NCBI RefSeq assembly: GCF_040529065.1
Contig: NZ_CP132343.1
Location: 310,001-374,000 of the forward strand
Origin: Xanthomonas sacchari
Lineage (GTDB): Bacteria; Pseudomonadota; Gammaproteobacteria; Xanthomonadales; Xanthomonadaceae
Length of the DNA: 64,000 nt
Reading direction: 5' to 3'
The translations under genes were made by a program, and so were the position numbers. The notes below the pieces were generated by a model, which saw only the letters and a list, made by a program, of their open reading frames with translations, was not told the DNA's origin and did no database searches. Below, piece after piece: positions 55,754-64,000 of the stretch (positions are counted from its first letter, which is position 1; every line of letters begins with the position of its first letter).

Positions 55754-58090
55754 TCACAGGTCCACGCCCACGCCGATGCCGGCCGAGGACTCGCCGTTGC
55801 TGAAGGCACCGCCCAGGCTGAACGAGGCACGCGCGCCGAGCTTGCGGGCGTAGCCGATCGACAGCGCCTGCTGCCCGCCCTGGAAGCCGGCGCCGACCGA
55901 CACGCGCCCGCGCGGGCTCTGCGTGCCGGCGGCGTTGACCGCCATGTTGAGCATCGCCGCGCTCATCGCGCCGAGCTTGTCCATGCGCCGGTCCATGCCG
56001 TCGAGGCGGTGTTCGGTGTCGGTGCGCAACTGGTTGAAGCTGTCGTCCAGTGCGGTGATGCGGGTGTTGGTGTAGGCGTTGGCGCTGCTCAGGGTGGCGC
56101 TGTCGCCGGCGCGCATCTGCGCGACGTTGGCCGCATCGGTGCCGGCGCTGCCGGCGGCAACGTTGGCGATCTGCCGCTCGTTGCCGGCGCTGCCCACCGA
56201 GACCGTGTTGGTGCGGTCGGCGACCGAGCCCTGGCCCAGCGCCACCGCGTTGGCGGCAGTGGCCGAGGCGCCCTGGCCGAGCGCGGTGGCCGAGGCGGCC
56301 GAGGCACTGGCGCTCTCGCCGAGCGCCACCGCATTGGTCGCCACCGCGGCGACGCGGGCGTTGGCGCCGACCGCGGTGCTGCCGTCGGCATTGACCGTGG
56401 CGTTGCCGCCGATGGCGGTGTCGTTGGGGCCGTAGGCCAGCGCCTGCGCGCCCATCGCCAGGCCGTTGTTGCCGTTGGCGGTTGCCCCGGAGCCGACGGC
56501 CACGGCATTGGTGCCGGCGCCGGTGCTGGGCGCCGTGGCCGCGCCGCCGCCGCCGCCGATGCTGACCCCGCCGGAGCCGCCGATCGCGTCGAGGCGGTTG
56601 CCGAAGCCGGTCAGCGCGGTATCCAGCGCGCCCATCGCCGAGCCCAGGTCGGTGTAGTGGCTGCCCTGCACCAGGTAGTTGCCGCCGATCAGGTTGCCGT
56701 TGGCGTCGACCACGCTGCCGGCGCCGAAGGCGGCGGCGACGTTGCGCAACTGCGCCAGGTTGACCGCGTCGGTGTCCATGGTGCCGGCGGCCAGGTTGGT
56801 GAGCTGACGCTCGGCGCCCGCCGCGCCGATGGATACGGTGTTGTCGCGTTCGGTGACCGAGCCGGCGCCCAGCGCCACGCTGTTGTTGGTGATGGTCGTC
56901 TGGTCGTTGACGAACTGCGAGTTGCCGACGCGGGCGCCGGGGCCGATCGCGATCGACCGGTCGCCGAACACGTCCGCGCCGGTGCCGACGGCGATGCTGT
57001 CGTAGAACAGCACCGGGGTCTCGCGGAAGAATTCGCCGTTCCACACCATGCCCCCGCCCAGGGCCAGGCTGCGGGTGCCGCCGGCCCAGGAGCCGTTGCC
57101 GAGCGCGCTGGAGCCGACGCCGAGGGCGAGCGCGGCCGGGCCGACCGCGGTGGCGTCGTCGCTCTGTGCGTACGCGCTGGGACCCATGGCCACGCTGTGG
57201 GTGCCCAGGGCGCGTGCGCCGTTGCCGAAGGCGGTGGCCCACTCGGCGGTGGCCTGGCTCTGCGCGCCCACCGCGACGGCGGCGTACTGGTTGGCCACCG
57301 CGGTGGTGCCCACGGCGACGGTGCGGTTGGCGCTGGCTTCGGCCAGAGCGCCGACCGCGGTGGAACTGTAGGCGGTGGCCAGCGCGCCGCCGCCCAGCGC
57401 GGTGGACAGCGGGCCGGTGGCCTGGGTGGCCTGCAACTGGGTGCCTTCGGCGCCGAAGCCTGGATTCATCTCCTCGCCCACGTCGACGATGCCGCCGACC
57501 GCGACGCTGGAGCGGTCGCTGGCGATCGCGCCGGCGCCCGCAGCCACGTTGAACTTGCCGCTGGCCTGGGCGCCGGCGCCCAGCGCGGTCGCGGCCATGC
57601 CGGTGGCCGAGGTCTGCTGCAGGATGGTCACGCCGTTGGGCAGCGACGAGTAATCCACGTCGAGCATGCCGCCGATGGCGGTGGTGGAGATCTCGGTGGC
57701 CAGGCTGTTGTGGCCGACCGCCAGTGCATGGTCGGCGTAGCCCACCGCACCGCCGCCGATCGCCATGGCGCCGGTTCCCACCGCCGAGGCGGCCTCACCT
57801 GCGGCCAGCGCTTCGTCGCCGTCGGCTTCGGCACCGGCGTTGCTGTCGGCGCTGCCGGTGGCCTTGAAGTAGACGCTGGGGTCGTAGGTGGTCGCGGCTG
57901 GCGTGGTGCTGGCGTCGCTGGTGGTGGCGTCGGTGCCGGTGGACTGGGCCGTGCCGGTTGTCGTGGTGGTGGGCGTCTGCGCCAGGGCCGTCGACGACAG
58001 GCACAGCGCACAGGCCAGGGCCAGGGTGCTGTAGGCGCGGGGCATCGGATGACGGGCGGCGGTGCCGCGCAGGGAAGAGCGTGCGTTCAT
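55754..58090 (-). CDS. YadA-type trimeric autotransporter adhesin
   Basis: 778 residues. Signal peptide ending STALAQ (about residue 38), a Thr/Ser-rich stretch, then a long head of YadA-like repeats with SVAxG/AxAxG patterns (AVGTTAVANQYAAVAVG, ALGTHSVAMGPSA), two YadA stalk/neck segments (DNTVSIGAAGAERQLTNLAAGTMDTDAVNL and TNTVSVGSAGNERQIANVAAG), a short coiled-coil, and a C-terminal four-strand anchor (SPRGRVSVGAGFQGGQQALSIGYARKLG). It should form trimers on the surface that bind host matrix or other cells. The ATG gives MNARSSLRG. Confidence 0.93.
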   Translation of the reverse strand: MNARSSLRGTAARHPMPRAYSTLALACALCLSSTALAQTPTTTTTGTAQSTGTDATTSDASTTPAATTYDPSVYFKATGSADSNAGAEADGDEALAAGEAASAVGTGAMAIGGGAVGYADHALAVGHNSLATEISTTAIGGMLDVDYSSLPNGVTILQQTSATGMAATALGAGAQASGKFNVAAGAGAIASDRSSVAVGGIVDVGEEMNPGFGAEGTQLQATQATGPLSTALGGGALATAYSSTAVGALAEASANRTVAVGTTAVANQYAAVAVGAQSQATAEWATAFGNGARALGTHSVAMGPSAYAQSDDATAVGPAALALGVGSSALGNGSWAGGTRSLALGGGMVWNGEFFRETPVLFYDSIAVGTGADVFGDRSIAIGPGARVGNSQFVNDQTTITNNSVALGAGSVTERDNTVSIGAAGAERQLTNLAAGTMDTDAVNLAQLRNVAAAFGAGSVVDANGNLIGGNYLVQGSHYTDLGSAMGALDTALTGFGNRLDAIGGSGGVSIGGGGGAATAPSTGAGTNAVAVGSGATANGNNGLAMGAQALAYGPNDTAIGGNATVNADGSTAVGANARVAAVATNAVALGESASASAASATALGQGASATAANAVALGQGSVADRTNTVSVGSAGNERQIANVAAGSAGTDAANVAQMRAGDSATLSSANAYTNTRITALDDSFNQLRTDTEHRLDGMDRRMDKLGAMSAAMLNMAVNAAGTQSPRGRVSVGAGFQGGQQALSIGYARKLGARASFSLGGAFSNGESSAGIGVGVDL

Positions 58091-58205
58091 GGCGATCTCG
58101 GGCTGGAAAACGACAGGGCAGAAGATGACGTCGGCGGCGCGCGTGCGCCTCCGCATCGGTCAGGAGTGGTCTGGGAGCAGCGCCGTCGTCCCCGGGCGTG
58201 TTCCG

Positions 58206-58260
58206 TCATGCGAACTTAGGCCCGCCGTCACCGGCTTGTCACCTGCAAGTTCTCGCATGA
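58206..58260. promoter_or_regulatory. Possible operator between the kinase and adhesin genes
   Basis: In the 197-base divergent region, arms TCATGCGA (58206-58213) and TCGCATGA (58253-58260) frame the segment, with ACTT/AAGT extending the symmetry. Inside, GTCACC repeats at 58227-58232 and 58238-58243 (11-base spacing), the spacing expected for OmpR/PhoB-type regulators. The pairing with the nearby regulator is a proposal. Confidence 0.4.
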
Positions 58261-58287
58261 TCATCATCGGATTCTCACTGAACGGGA

Positions 58288-59673
58288 ATGGAGCACGGCG
58301 GCATGGCGAAGGCGTTCTGGAACTGGCTGGGCCGCGCGCCGCTGCTGGACGAAGTGGATCGGCGCAACGCGCGGGTGATCCAGTTGCTGCTGCTGTTCCT
58401 GGCGGTGACCATTCCCGCCACGCTGGTGATCGCGCTGGTGCTGGCGTGGCCGCAGCTGCGCGGGCAGCCGGTGCAGCCCGGGCTGGTGATCTCGTTGACC
58501 ATGAGCCTGCTGATCGGGGTGTGCGCGGCGATCGGTTTCGTGCGCGTACGCCATGGCGCCTTGCGCGGCGGCGTGCGGCTGCTGCTGGGAGCGATGCTCG
58601 GCTCGCTGCTGGTCAACGCCGCCATCCACGGCTTCCAGCGGCAGTTGCCGGACCAGTTGGCGCAGATGCTGGTGCTGATCCTGGCCGGGCTGGTGCTGGG
58701 GCGCCGCGCGCTGTGGGTCACCTTCGTCGCCTTGCTGCTGATGCTCGGCGTTGGCGTGGGCCGCGACGCGCTGGCCGAACTGGCCGGCGCGCCGGCGCAG
58801 GCGCTGTTCAACGTGCTGCCGGTGCTCTTCAGCTACCTGCTGGTGGCGCTGCTGCTGGACCGCACCACCGAGGCGCTGCGCGAAAGCCTGCGCGAGTCCA
58901 ACGCGCGAGGCCAGCGCCTGCAACAGGAGATGCACGAGCGCGAGCGCGCGCAGACCCAACTGATCCATGCGCAGAAGCGCGAGATCACCGAGCGCATGGC
59001 CAGCGGCCTGGCCCACGATTTCAACAACATCCTGGCGGTGATGTCCGGCTTCGCTGCTGCGCGCCACGACGACGATCTGGACGGCGACGCGCAACGCATC
59101 GCGCACCTGGAGGACAGCCTGGCGGCGGTGGAGGAATCGGCCGAGCGCGGCATGACCATCGTGCGCCGGCTGCTGCGCTTCAGCCGCCGCGACGCCGAAC
59201 ATGTCGAGCGCTTCGACGCTGCGGCGGCGGTGGACGCACTGCAGCCGATGCTGCGGCAGTTGCTGGAGGCGCGCATCGTGCTGCGCTGCGCGCTCCCGGC
59301 GGCGCCGGCGCCGATCCGCTTCGAGCGCAGTCAGTTCGACCTGATGCTGCTGAACCTGGCCTCCAACAGTCGCGACGCGATCGCCGACCGTGGCCATTTC
59401 GACATCGCCGTCTCCAGTGAGGACGAGGGCACCGTCATCGAGGTCGCCGACGATGGCCACGGCATGCCGGCCGAGGTGGCCGCGCAGGTGTTCGAGCCGT
59501 TCTACAGCACCAAGCCTGCCGACAGCGGCACCGGCCTGGGCCTGGCGGTGGTGCGCGATCTGGTGGTGCGCGCCGGTGGCCGCATCCAGGTGCACAGCAC
59601 GGTGGGCGCGGGCACGCGCTTCCGCATCGTGTTGCCGCATGCCGATGCGGTGCCGGCCTCGGTGCCGGCATAG
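58288..59673 (+). CDS. Membrane sensor histidine kinase
   Basis: 461 residues: six hydrophobic helices (residues 30-190) with almost no periplasmic loop, a coiled linker, the H box LAHDFNNILAVMSG with His243, and the ATPase domain (N box LNLASNSRDAI, G1 DDGHGMP, F and G2 FEPFYSTKPADSGTGLGLAVV). The His-Asp-Phe-Asn-Asn H box is the HPK4/NtrB-like type. The sensor has no extracytoplasmic ligand domain and probably detects membrane or internal signals. It converges on the response regulator gene; the pair is likely cognate. Confidence 0.92.
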   Translation: MEHGGMAKAFWNWLGRAPLLDEVDRRNARVIQLLLLFLAVTIPATLVIALVLAWPQLRGQPVQPGLVISLTMSLLIGVCAAIGFVRVRHGALRGGVRLLLGAMLGSLLVNAAIHGFQRQLPDQLAQMLVLILAGLVLGRRALWVTFVALLLMLGVGVGRDALAELAGAPAQALFNVLPVLFSYLLVALLLDRTTEALRESLRESNARGQRLQQEMHERERAQTQLIHAQKREITERMASGLAHDFNNILAVMSGFAAARHDDDLDGDAQRIAHLEDSLAAVEESAERGMTIVRRLLRFSRRDAEHVERFDAAAAVDALQPMLRQLLEARIVLRCALPAAPAPIRFERSQFDLMLLNLASNSRDAIADRGHFDIAVSSEDEGTVIEVADDGHGMPAEVAAQVFEPFYSTKPADSGTGLGLAVVRDLVVRAGGRIQVHSTVGAGTRFRIVLPHADAVPASVPA

Positions 59674-59727
59674 GCCTGGCCTGGCGCGACGGCACGCGCA
59701 ACGCGGCACGCGATGGCGCGGGGCGGG

Positions 59728-60438
59728 TCAGCCCGCAGGATCGAGGATGTAGCCCTTGCCGTGCACCGCGGCCAGCGGCAGCGGTTCGCCGCAGCGCCGC
59801 TGCACCTTGCTGCGCAGGCGGTGCACCATCGAATCCAGGCGGTGCGCGTCGAAGTCGTAGACGCGGTCGGTGAGGGCAGCGATCAACGCCTCGCGCGCCA
59901 CCAGCAGGCCCGGTTGCTCGAGCAGGCGCAGGCACAGGCGGCGTTCGCTGCCGGTCAGCGCGGCGGCGGCGCCGGATGGCGACAGCAGGCACCAGCCGTC
60001 TTCGCTCATCTGCCAGCGCCCGCGCGCCGGCGCCGCTGGCGGGCGCCCGCTCACGCGTCGCGCCAGGCTGTGCAGGGTCGCGGCCAGCAGGTCGATTTCC
60101 ACCGGCTTGGACAGGTAGGCGTCGGCGCCGCCGGTCAGCCCGCGGATGCGGTCCTCGGTCTGGCCCAGGCTGGTCAGCATGACGATGCCGAGGTCCGGAT
60201 ACTGCTGCCGCAGCGCGCCGGCCAGGGTGAAGCCGTCGGTATCGGGCAGCCCGACATCCAGCACCACGATCTCGGCGCCCTCGCGCTGCACCCGCTGCTG
60301 CAATTCGGCGCCGGTGCCGCAGCCGTCGGCGGCGAAACCGAAGCGGCGCAGGCCCGGGACCAGGATGCGATCGCGCAGTATCGGATCGTCCTCCAGGACC
60401 AGAGTGCGCAGGGCGGCGGCAGCGGGATCGGAAGTCAT
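59728..60438 (-). CDS. OmpR/PhoB-type response regulator
   Basis: 236 residues. Receiver domain with EDD (residues 16-18), phospho-acceptor Asp61 (VLDVGLPDTDGF), Thr/Ser at MLTS and Lys111 (YLSKPVE), then a winged-helix DNA-binding domain with HGKGYILDP at the end. It is encoded opposite the kinase gene with 54 bases between the stops, an unusual layout for a two-component pair. The start at 60438 gives MTSDPAAA. Confidence 0.93.
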   Translation of the reverse strand: MTSDPAAAALRTLVLEDDPILRDRILVPGLRRFGFAADGCGTGAELQQRVQREGAEIVVLDVGLPDTDGFTLAGALRQQYPDLGIVMLTSLGQTEDRIRGLTGGADAYLSKPVEIDLLAATLHSLARRVSGRPPAAPARGRWQMSEDGWCLLSPSGAAAALTGSERRLCLRLLEQPGLLVAREALIAALTDRVYDFDAHRLDSMVHRLRSKVQRRCGEPLPLAAVHGKGYILDPAG

Positions 60439-60442
60439 GCGC

Positions 60443-60461
60443 AGCCGCAGTGTAGCCGCAG
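60443..60461. promoter_or_regulatory. 11-base-period direct repeat at the response regulator start
   Basis: AGCCGCAG occurs twice with a 3-base gap (60443-60450 and 60454-60461), immediately upstream of the regulator start in the 121-base region shared with the GH15 gene. It could be an autoregulatory site, but chance in GC-rich DNA is possible. Confidence 0.25.
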
Positions 60462-60559
60462 CCGCGCGCTTGCGCGCGCCTGAACGGCGTGCCGCGGCGA
60501 TTACGCGATGCAAACACCGGCGCTGGCAGACTCGCCGCTCCTCCGTCCCGGCGCCGACG

Positions 60560-62350
60560 ATGGCCTCGCGAATCGAAGACTACGCCATGCTCGGCAACTG
60601 CCGCAGCGCGGCCCTGGTGGACCGTTGCGGCTCGATCGATTGGCTGTGTCTGCCGCGCTTCGATTCCGATGCCCTGTTCGCCGCCCTGCTCGGCGAGCCC
60701 GACCACGGCCGCTGGGCGATCGCGCCGCAGGGCGCCTTCACCAGCACCCGCGCCTACCGCGATGGCAGCCTGGTGCTGGAGACGCGGTTCGAGACCGACA
60801 CCGGCGCAGTGGCGCTGCTCGACTTCATGGTCGCCAGCCACGACGAGGTGATGCACAACCACGTGGTGCGGATCGTGCGCGGCCTGCACGGCAAAGTGCC
60901 GCTGCGCATGCAGCTGCAGTTGCGCTTCAACTACGGCCGCACCATTCCCTGGGTCTCGCAGATCGTCGGCGGCCTGCAGGCGGTGGCCGGGCCGGACCAG
61001 ATCGCCGTGCGCAGCCCGCAGGCCATGCACGGCCACGGCTTCGCCACCGAGGCCGAGTTCGTGCTGGAGGCCGGCGAGAGCACCTGGTTCGTGCTCAGCC
61101 ACGGCGCCTCGCACCTGGAGCTGCCGCCGCTGCTGGAGCCGGAGCAGGCGCTGGCGCAGACCGAGGCGTTCTGGCATGGCTGGTCGCACCGTTGCCTGCA
61201 TGCCGGCCCGTGGACCGAGGCGGTGCGGCGCTCGCTGGTGGTGTTGAAAGGCCTGAGCTACCTGCCCACCGGCGCCATCGTCGCCGCGCCGACCACCTCG
61301 CTGCCCGAACGCCTGGGCGGCGAGCGCAACTGGGACTACCGCTTCTGCTGGCTGCGCGATGCGGTGTTCACCCTGACCGCGTTGCGCGCGGCCGGCTACT
61401 TCGACGAGGCTGCCGCCTTCCACGGCTGGCTGCAGCGCACCGTGGCCGGCTCGCCGGACCAGTTGCAGGCGCTGTACGGCATCGGTGGCGAGCGGCGCAT
61501 GTCCGAATGGACGGTGGACTGGCTGCCCGGCTACGAAGGCGCCTTGCCGGTGCGAGTGGGCAATGCCGCGGTCGGCCAGTTCCAGCTCGACGTCTATGGC
61601 GAGGTGATCGCCGCGTTCCACCGCGGCCACCACGAGGGCATGGCCACGGCGGTGCATGGCCGCTCGCTGGCGCGGCAGCTGCTGGAAGTGCTGGAGCAGC
61701 GCTGGCGCGAGCCGGACGAGGGCATCTGGGAAATCCGCGACAAGCGCCAGCACTTCGTGCATTCCAAGGTGATGGCGTGGCTGGCGTTCGACTGCGGCGC
61801 GCGCGACGGCGTCACCGATGCCGATGCCGCGCAACGCGCGCACTGGCGCGCGCTGGCCGACGAGATCCATGCGCAGGTGCTGGCGCAGGGCGTGCACCGC
61901 GACGGCTATTTCGTGCAGAGCTACGGCAGCGAGCGGCTGGACGCGGCGACGTTGCTGATCCCGCTGGTCGGCTTTCTGCCGCCGGACGATCCGCGCGTGG
62001 CCGCGACCGCCGACGCCATCGCCGCACGCCTGAGCATCGACGGCCTGGTCGAGCGCTACCGCGCCGACGACGCCAGCGGCGACGGCCTGCCGGCCGGCGA
62101 GGGCACCTTCATCGCCTGCAGCTTCTGGCTGGTGGAGAACTACGCGCTGCTCGGCCGCCGCGAGCAGGCGCGCGCGCTGTTCGAGCGCCTGCTCACGCTG
62201 TGCAACGACGTCGGCCTGCTGGCCGAGGAGTACGACCCGCGCAGCGGCCGCATGCTCGGCAATTTCCCGCAGGGCTATTCGCACGTGGCGCTGGTCCACG
62301 CGGCGCTGCGCCTGCATGGCTTGATCGGCGAACAGGACACCCATCCATGA
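60560..62350 (+). CDS. Glycoside hydrolase family 15 protein (glucoamylase/trehalase type)
   Basis: 596-residue cytoplasmic GH15 enzyme. Typical stretches are GNCRSAALVDRCGSIDWLCLPRFD at the N terminus, RNWDYRFCWLRDA in the (alpha/alpha)6 barrel, and catalytic Glu in LAEEYDPRSGRMLGNFPQGYSH. The family hydrolyses alpha-glucosides or trehalose to glucose. The ATG at 60560 begins MASRIEDYAMLG, where conservation starts. Its stop overlaps the zwf start, so glucose released by it could feed the oxidative pentose phosphate route. Confidence 0.88.
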   Translation: MASRIEDYAMLGNCRSAALVDRCGSIDWLCLPRFDSDALFAALLGEPDHGRWAIAPQGAFTSTRAYRDGSLVLETRFETDTGAVALLDFMVASHDEVMHNHVVRIVRGLHGKVPLRMQLQLRFNYGRTIPWVSQIVGGLQAVAGPDQIAVRSPQAMHGHGFATEAEFVLEAGESTWFVLSHGASHLELPPLLEPEQALAQTEAFWHGWSHRCLHAGPWTEAVRRSLVVLKGLSYLPTGAIVAAPTTSLPERLGGERNWDYRFCWLRDAVFTLTALRAAGYFDEAAAFHGWLQRTVAGSPDQLQALYGIGGERRMSEWTVDWLPGYEGALPVRVGNAAVGQFQLDVYGEVIAAFHRGHHEGMATAVHGRSLARQLLEVLEQRWREPDEGIWEIRDKRQHFVHSKVMAWLAFDCGARDGVTDADAAQRAHWRALADEIHAQVLAQGVHRDGYFVQSYGSERLDAATLLIPLVGFLPPDDPRVAATADAIAARLSIDGLVERYRADDASGDGLPAGEGTFIACSFWLVENYALLGRREQARALFERLLTLCNDVGLLAEEYDPRSGRMLGNFPQGYSHVALVHAALRLHGLIGEQDTHP

Positions 62351-64000
62351 GCGATGCCTCCCAGACCACTCCTCCCTGCCTGATCGTGGTGTTCGGCGCC
62401 CGCGGCGACCTGACCCGCCGCCTGGTGCTGCCGGCGTTGTACAACCTGCGCCACAGCGGCGCGCTGCCCGAGGAGTTCGCGGTGATCGGCGTGGACCACG
62501 GCGCGGTCAGCGAAGTGGCCTGGCGGCGCATGCTCGGCGATGCGATGCGCGGGCTGATGGCCGACCGCGACGCCGAGTTCAAGGCCGACGGCCTGGACGA
62601 GGAGGTGTGGGGCTGGCTGCGGTCGCGCCTGCACTACTTGCGCGGCGACTTCAACGACGCCGGCACCTATCGCAGCCTGGGCGCGCTGCTGGAGAAGATC
62701 GGCGCACAGTACCGCACCGGTGGCAACGTGCTGTTCTACCTGGCCACCGCGGCGCGTTTCTTCGCCCCGGTGATCGAGCAGCTGGGGGCGGCCGGCCTGG
62801 TCAAGCAGAGCGCCAACGGCGGCTGGCGCCGGGTGATCGTGGAGAAGCCGTTCGGCCATGACCTGCAGAGCGCGCGCGAACTCAACGCCATCGTCGGCCG
62901 CGTGCTCGACGAGGATCAGGTGTTCCGCATCGACCATTTCCTGGGAAAGGAAACGGTGCAGAACATCCTCGCCTTCCGCTTCGCCAACGGCCTGTTCGAG
63001 CCGGTGTGGAATCGCGACCGCATCGACCACGTGCAGATCACCGCGGCCGAGACCATCGGCGTGGAAGGCCGCGGCGGTTTCTACGATCCCACCGGCTGCC
63101 TGCGCGACATGGTGCCCAACCACCTGTTCCAGCTGCTGGCGATGATCGCGATGGAACCGCCGGCGGCCTTCACCCCGGCGGCGATGCTGCGCCGGCGCGC
63201 CGAGGTGATCGAGGCGGTGCGGCCGCTGAGTCCGGCCGACGTGGTGCGTGGCCAGTACGCGGCCGGCGCGATCGGCCGCAATGCCGTGCCCGGCTACCGC
63301 GAGGAAGACACGGTGCCGCCGGATTCCAATACCGAGACCTACGTGGCGATGAAGCTGCAGGTGGACACCTGGCGCTGGGCCGGCGTGCCGTTCTACCTGC
63401 GCACCGGCAAGCGCCTGCGCGAGCGCACCACCGAGATCGCAATCCGCTTCAAGCCGGCGCCGCTGGCGCCGCTGCGCAGTGCCGAGATCGGCGGCTACGG
63501 TCCTGACTGGCTGGTGCTGCACATCCAGCCTGACGAGGGCATCTCGCTGCAGTTCGACGTCAAGCGTCCGGGCGCGCGGGTCAGCCTGGCGCCGGTGCGC
63601 ATGGATTTCCGCTACCGCGACTGGTTCCCCAAGGAATACACGGTGGGCTACGAGCGCCTGCTGCAGGACTGCATGCACGGCGAGGCCGGCCTGTTCCAGG
63701 ACGCGACCATGGTCGAGGCGGCCTGGACCATCGTGCAGCCGATCCTCGACGCCTGGCAGACCTCGGCCGACGAAACCCCGCAGTACCCGGCCGGCAGTGC
63801 CGGCCCGGCGGCGGCCGATGCGCTGCTGGCGCTCAACGGCGGCCATACCTGGCGCACCCTGACCGCGGGGCGCCGCCCGCCGCCGCGGCGCCCGCCCGAA
63901 GCCACCGCCACGACCGAGACCCGGCCGGTGACGCCGGCGCCGAAGCGCGTCGCCGCCAAGGCGGACAATGGCGCTACGTCCGCCGCGTCGCGCAAGTCGA
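62347..64000 (+). CDS. zwf: Glucose-6-phosphate 1-dehydrogenase (partial at the window end)
   Basis: Oxidises glucose 6-phosphate with NADP to 6-phosphogluconolactone. Visible residues 1-551 carry the dinucleotide motif GARGDLTRR (15-25 region), EKPFG (166-170) and the active site RIDHFLGKE (194-202). The segment CLRDMVPNHLFQ has Pro where many enzymes have Gln. After the normal end (about residue 500, GGHTWRTL) an Ala/Pro/Arg/Lys-rich tail continues past the window edge. The ATG overlaps the GH15 stop (ATGA), giving tight coupling. Confidence 0.95.
   Translation, partial: MSDASQTTPPCLIVVFGARGDLTRRLVLPALYNLRHSGALPEEFAVIGVDHGAVSEVAWRRMLGDAMRGLMADRDAEFKADGLDEEVWGWLRSRLHYLRGDFNDAGTYRSLGALLEKIGAQYRTGGNVLFYLATAARFFAPVIEQLGAAGLVKQSANGGWRRVIVEKPFGHDLQSARELNAIVGRVLDEDQVFRIDHFLGKETVQNILAFRFANGLFEPVWNRDRIDHVQITAAETIGVEGRGGFYDPTGCLRDMVPNHLFQLLAMIAMEPPAAFTPAAMLRRRAEVIEAVRPLSPADVVRGQYAAGAIGRNAVPGYREEDTVPPDSNTETYVAMKLQVDTWRWAGVPFYLRTGKRLRERTTEIAIRFKPAPLAPLRSAEIGGYGPDWLVLHIQPDEGISLQFDVKRPGARVSLAPVRMDFRYRDWFPKEYTVGYERLLQDCMHGEAGLFQDATMVEAAWTIVQPILDAWQTSADETPQYPAGSAGPAAADALLALNGGHTWRTLTAGRRPPPRRPPEATATTETRPVTPAPKRVAAKADNGATSAASRKS

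Noticed and set aside
50394-55853. Very long open frame on the + strand (about 1800 codons) across the ankyrin and subtilase genes
   Set aside because: It is a shadow of the ankyrin frame and of the opposite-strand protease in GC-rich DNA; Arg/Gly/Ala-rich product without domains, while the overlapping frames carry clear families.

Overview
The window is GC-rich chromosomal DNA of a Xanthomonas-type gammaproteobacterium (Xanthomonadaceae). The evidence is a complete xanthomonadin-type aryl-polyene pigment locus built around the chorismatase XanB2 (about 31.2-49.7 kb), an sRNA downstream of polA with the three C-rich-loop hairpins of the Xanthomonas riboregulator sX13, and the dispersed 'GTAGGAGCGGCTTCAGCC' inverted repeats common in xanthomonad intergenic regions. 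The species cannot be fixed from the sequence alone. No tRNA, rRNA, CRISPR, IS element or prophage was seen.

Layout. 0-2.1 kb: a leftward metal-efflux operon (His-rich periplasmic protein, CzcC-like outer-membrane factor, CzcB-like adaptor cut by the window edge). 2.2-2.8 kb: rpmB-rpmG with a readable sigma-70 promoter. 2.9-7.6 kb: cardiolipin synthase, an FAD/NAD(P)-binding oxidoreductase and an MFS exporter divergent from a LysR regulator. 8.7-12.0 kb: a UvrD/Rep-type helicase and two small exported proteins. 12.2-15.1 kb: a translationally coupled ybhP-clsB-ybhN-like envelope lipid operon. 15.2-19.6 kb: an M61 peptidase, a PRC/DUF2171-like protein, a sugar O-acetyltransferase, a universal stress protein with an FNR-type box, and a DUF2782 lipoprotein. 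20.1-24.5 kb: polA, sX13, DUF2164 and hemF. 24.6-31.1 kb: a membrane protein, an S9 dipeptidyl-peptidase, a TonB-C-like small protein and cydAB of the short-Q-loop (CIO) type.

The pigment locus holds the parts expected for an iterative type II PKS starting from 3-hydroxybenzoate: XanB2 makes 3-HBA from chorismate, XanA2 activates it, and XanC is the carrier protein. A ketosynthase plus chain-length factor, a FabG-like ketoreductase and two hotdog dehydratases extend it. Two acyltransferases, a LolA-like protein, an MMPL/RND transporter and a COG4648-like membrane protein would move or attach the product. Two separate flavoproteins carry the WxWxIP motif of flavin-dependent halogenases, which fits a brominated pigment. 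A family 2 glycosyltransferase, a tannase/feruloyl-esterase and a P-loop kinase-like gene are additional members or passengers.

49.9-53.5 kb: YcgL-domain protein overlapping a giant membrane-anchored ankyrin-repeat protein. 53.8-60.4 kb: a secreted subtilase, a YadA-type trimeric autotransporter, and a histidine kinase / OmpR-type response regulator pair that face each other. Direct repeats with 11-bp periodicity lie in the divergent promoter between kinase and adhesin. 60.6-64 kb: GH15 glucoamylase/trehalase overlapping zwf, which runs off the window with an unusual C-terminal extension.
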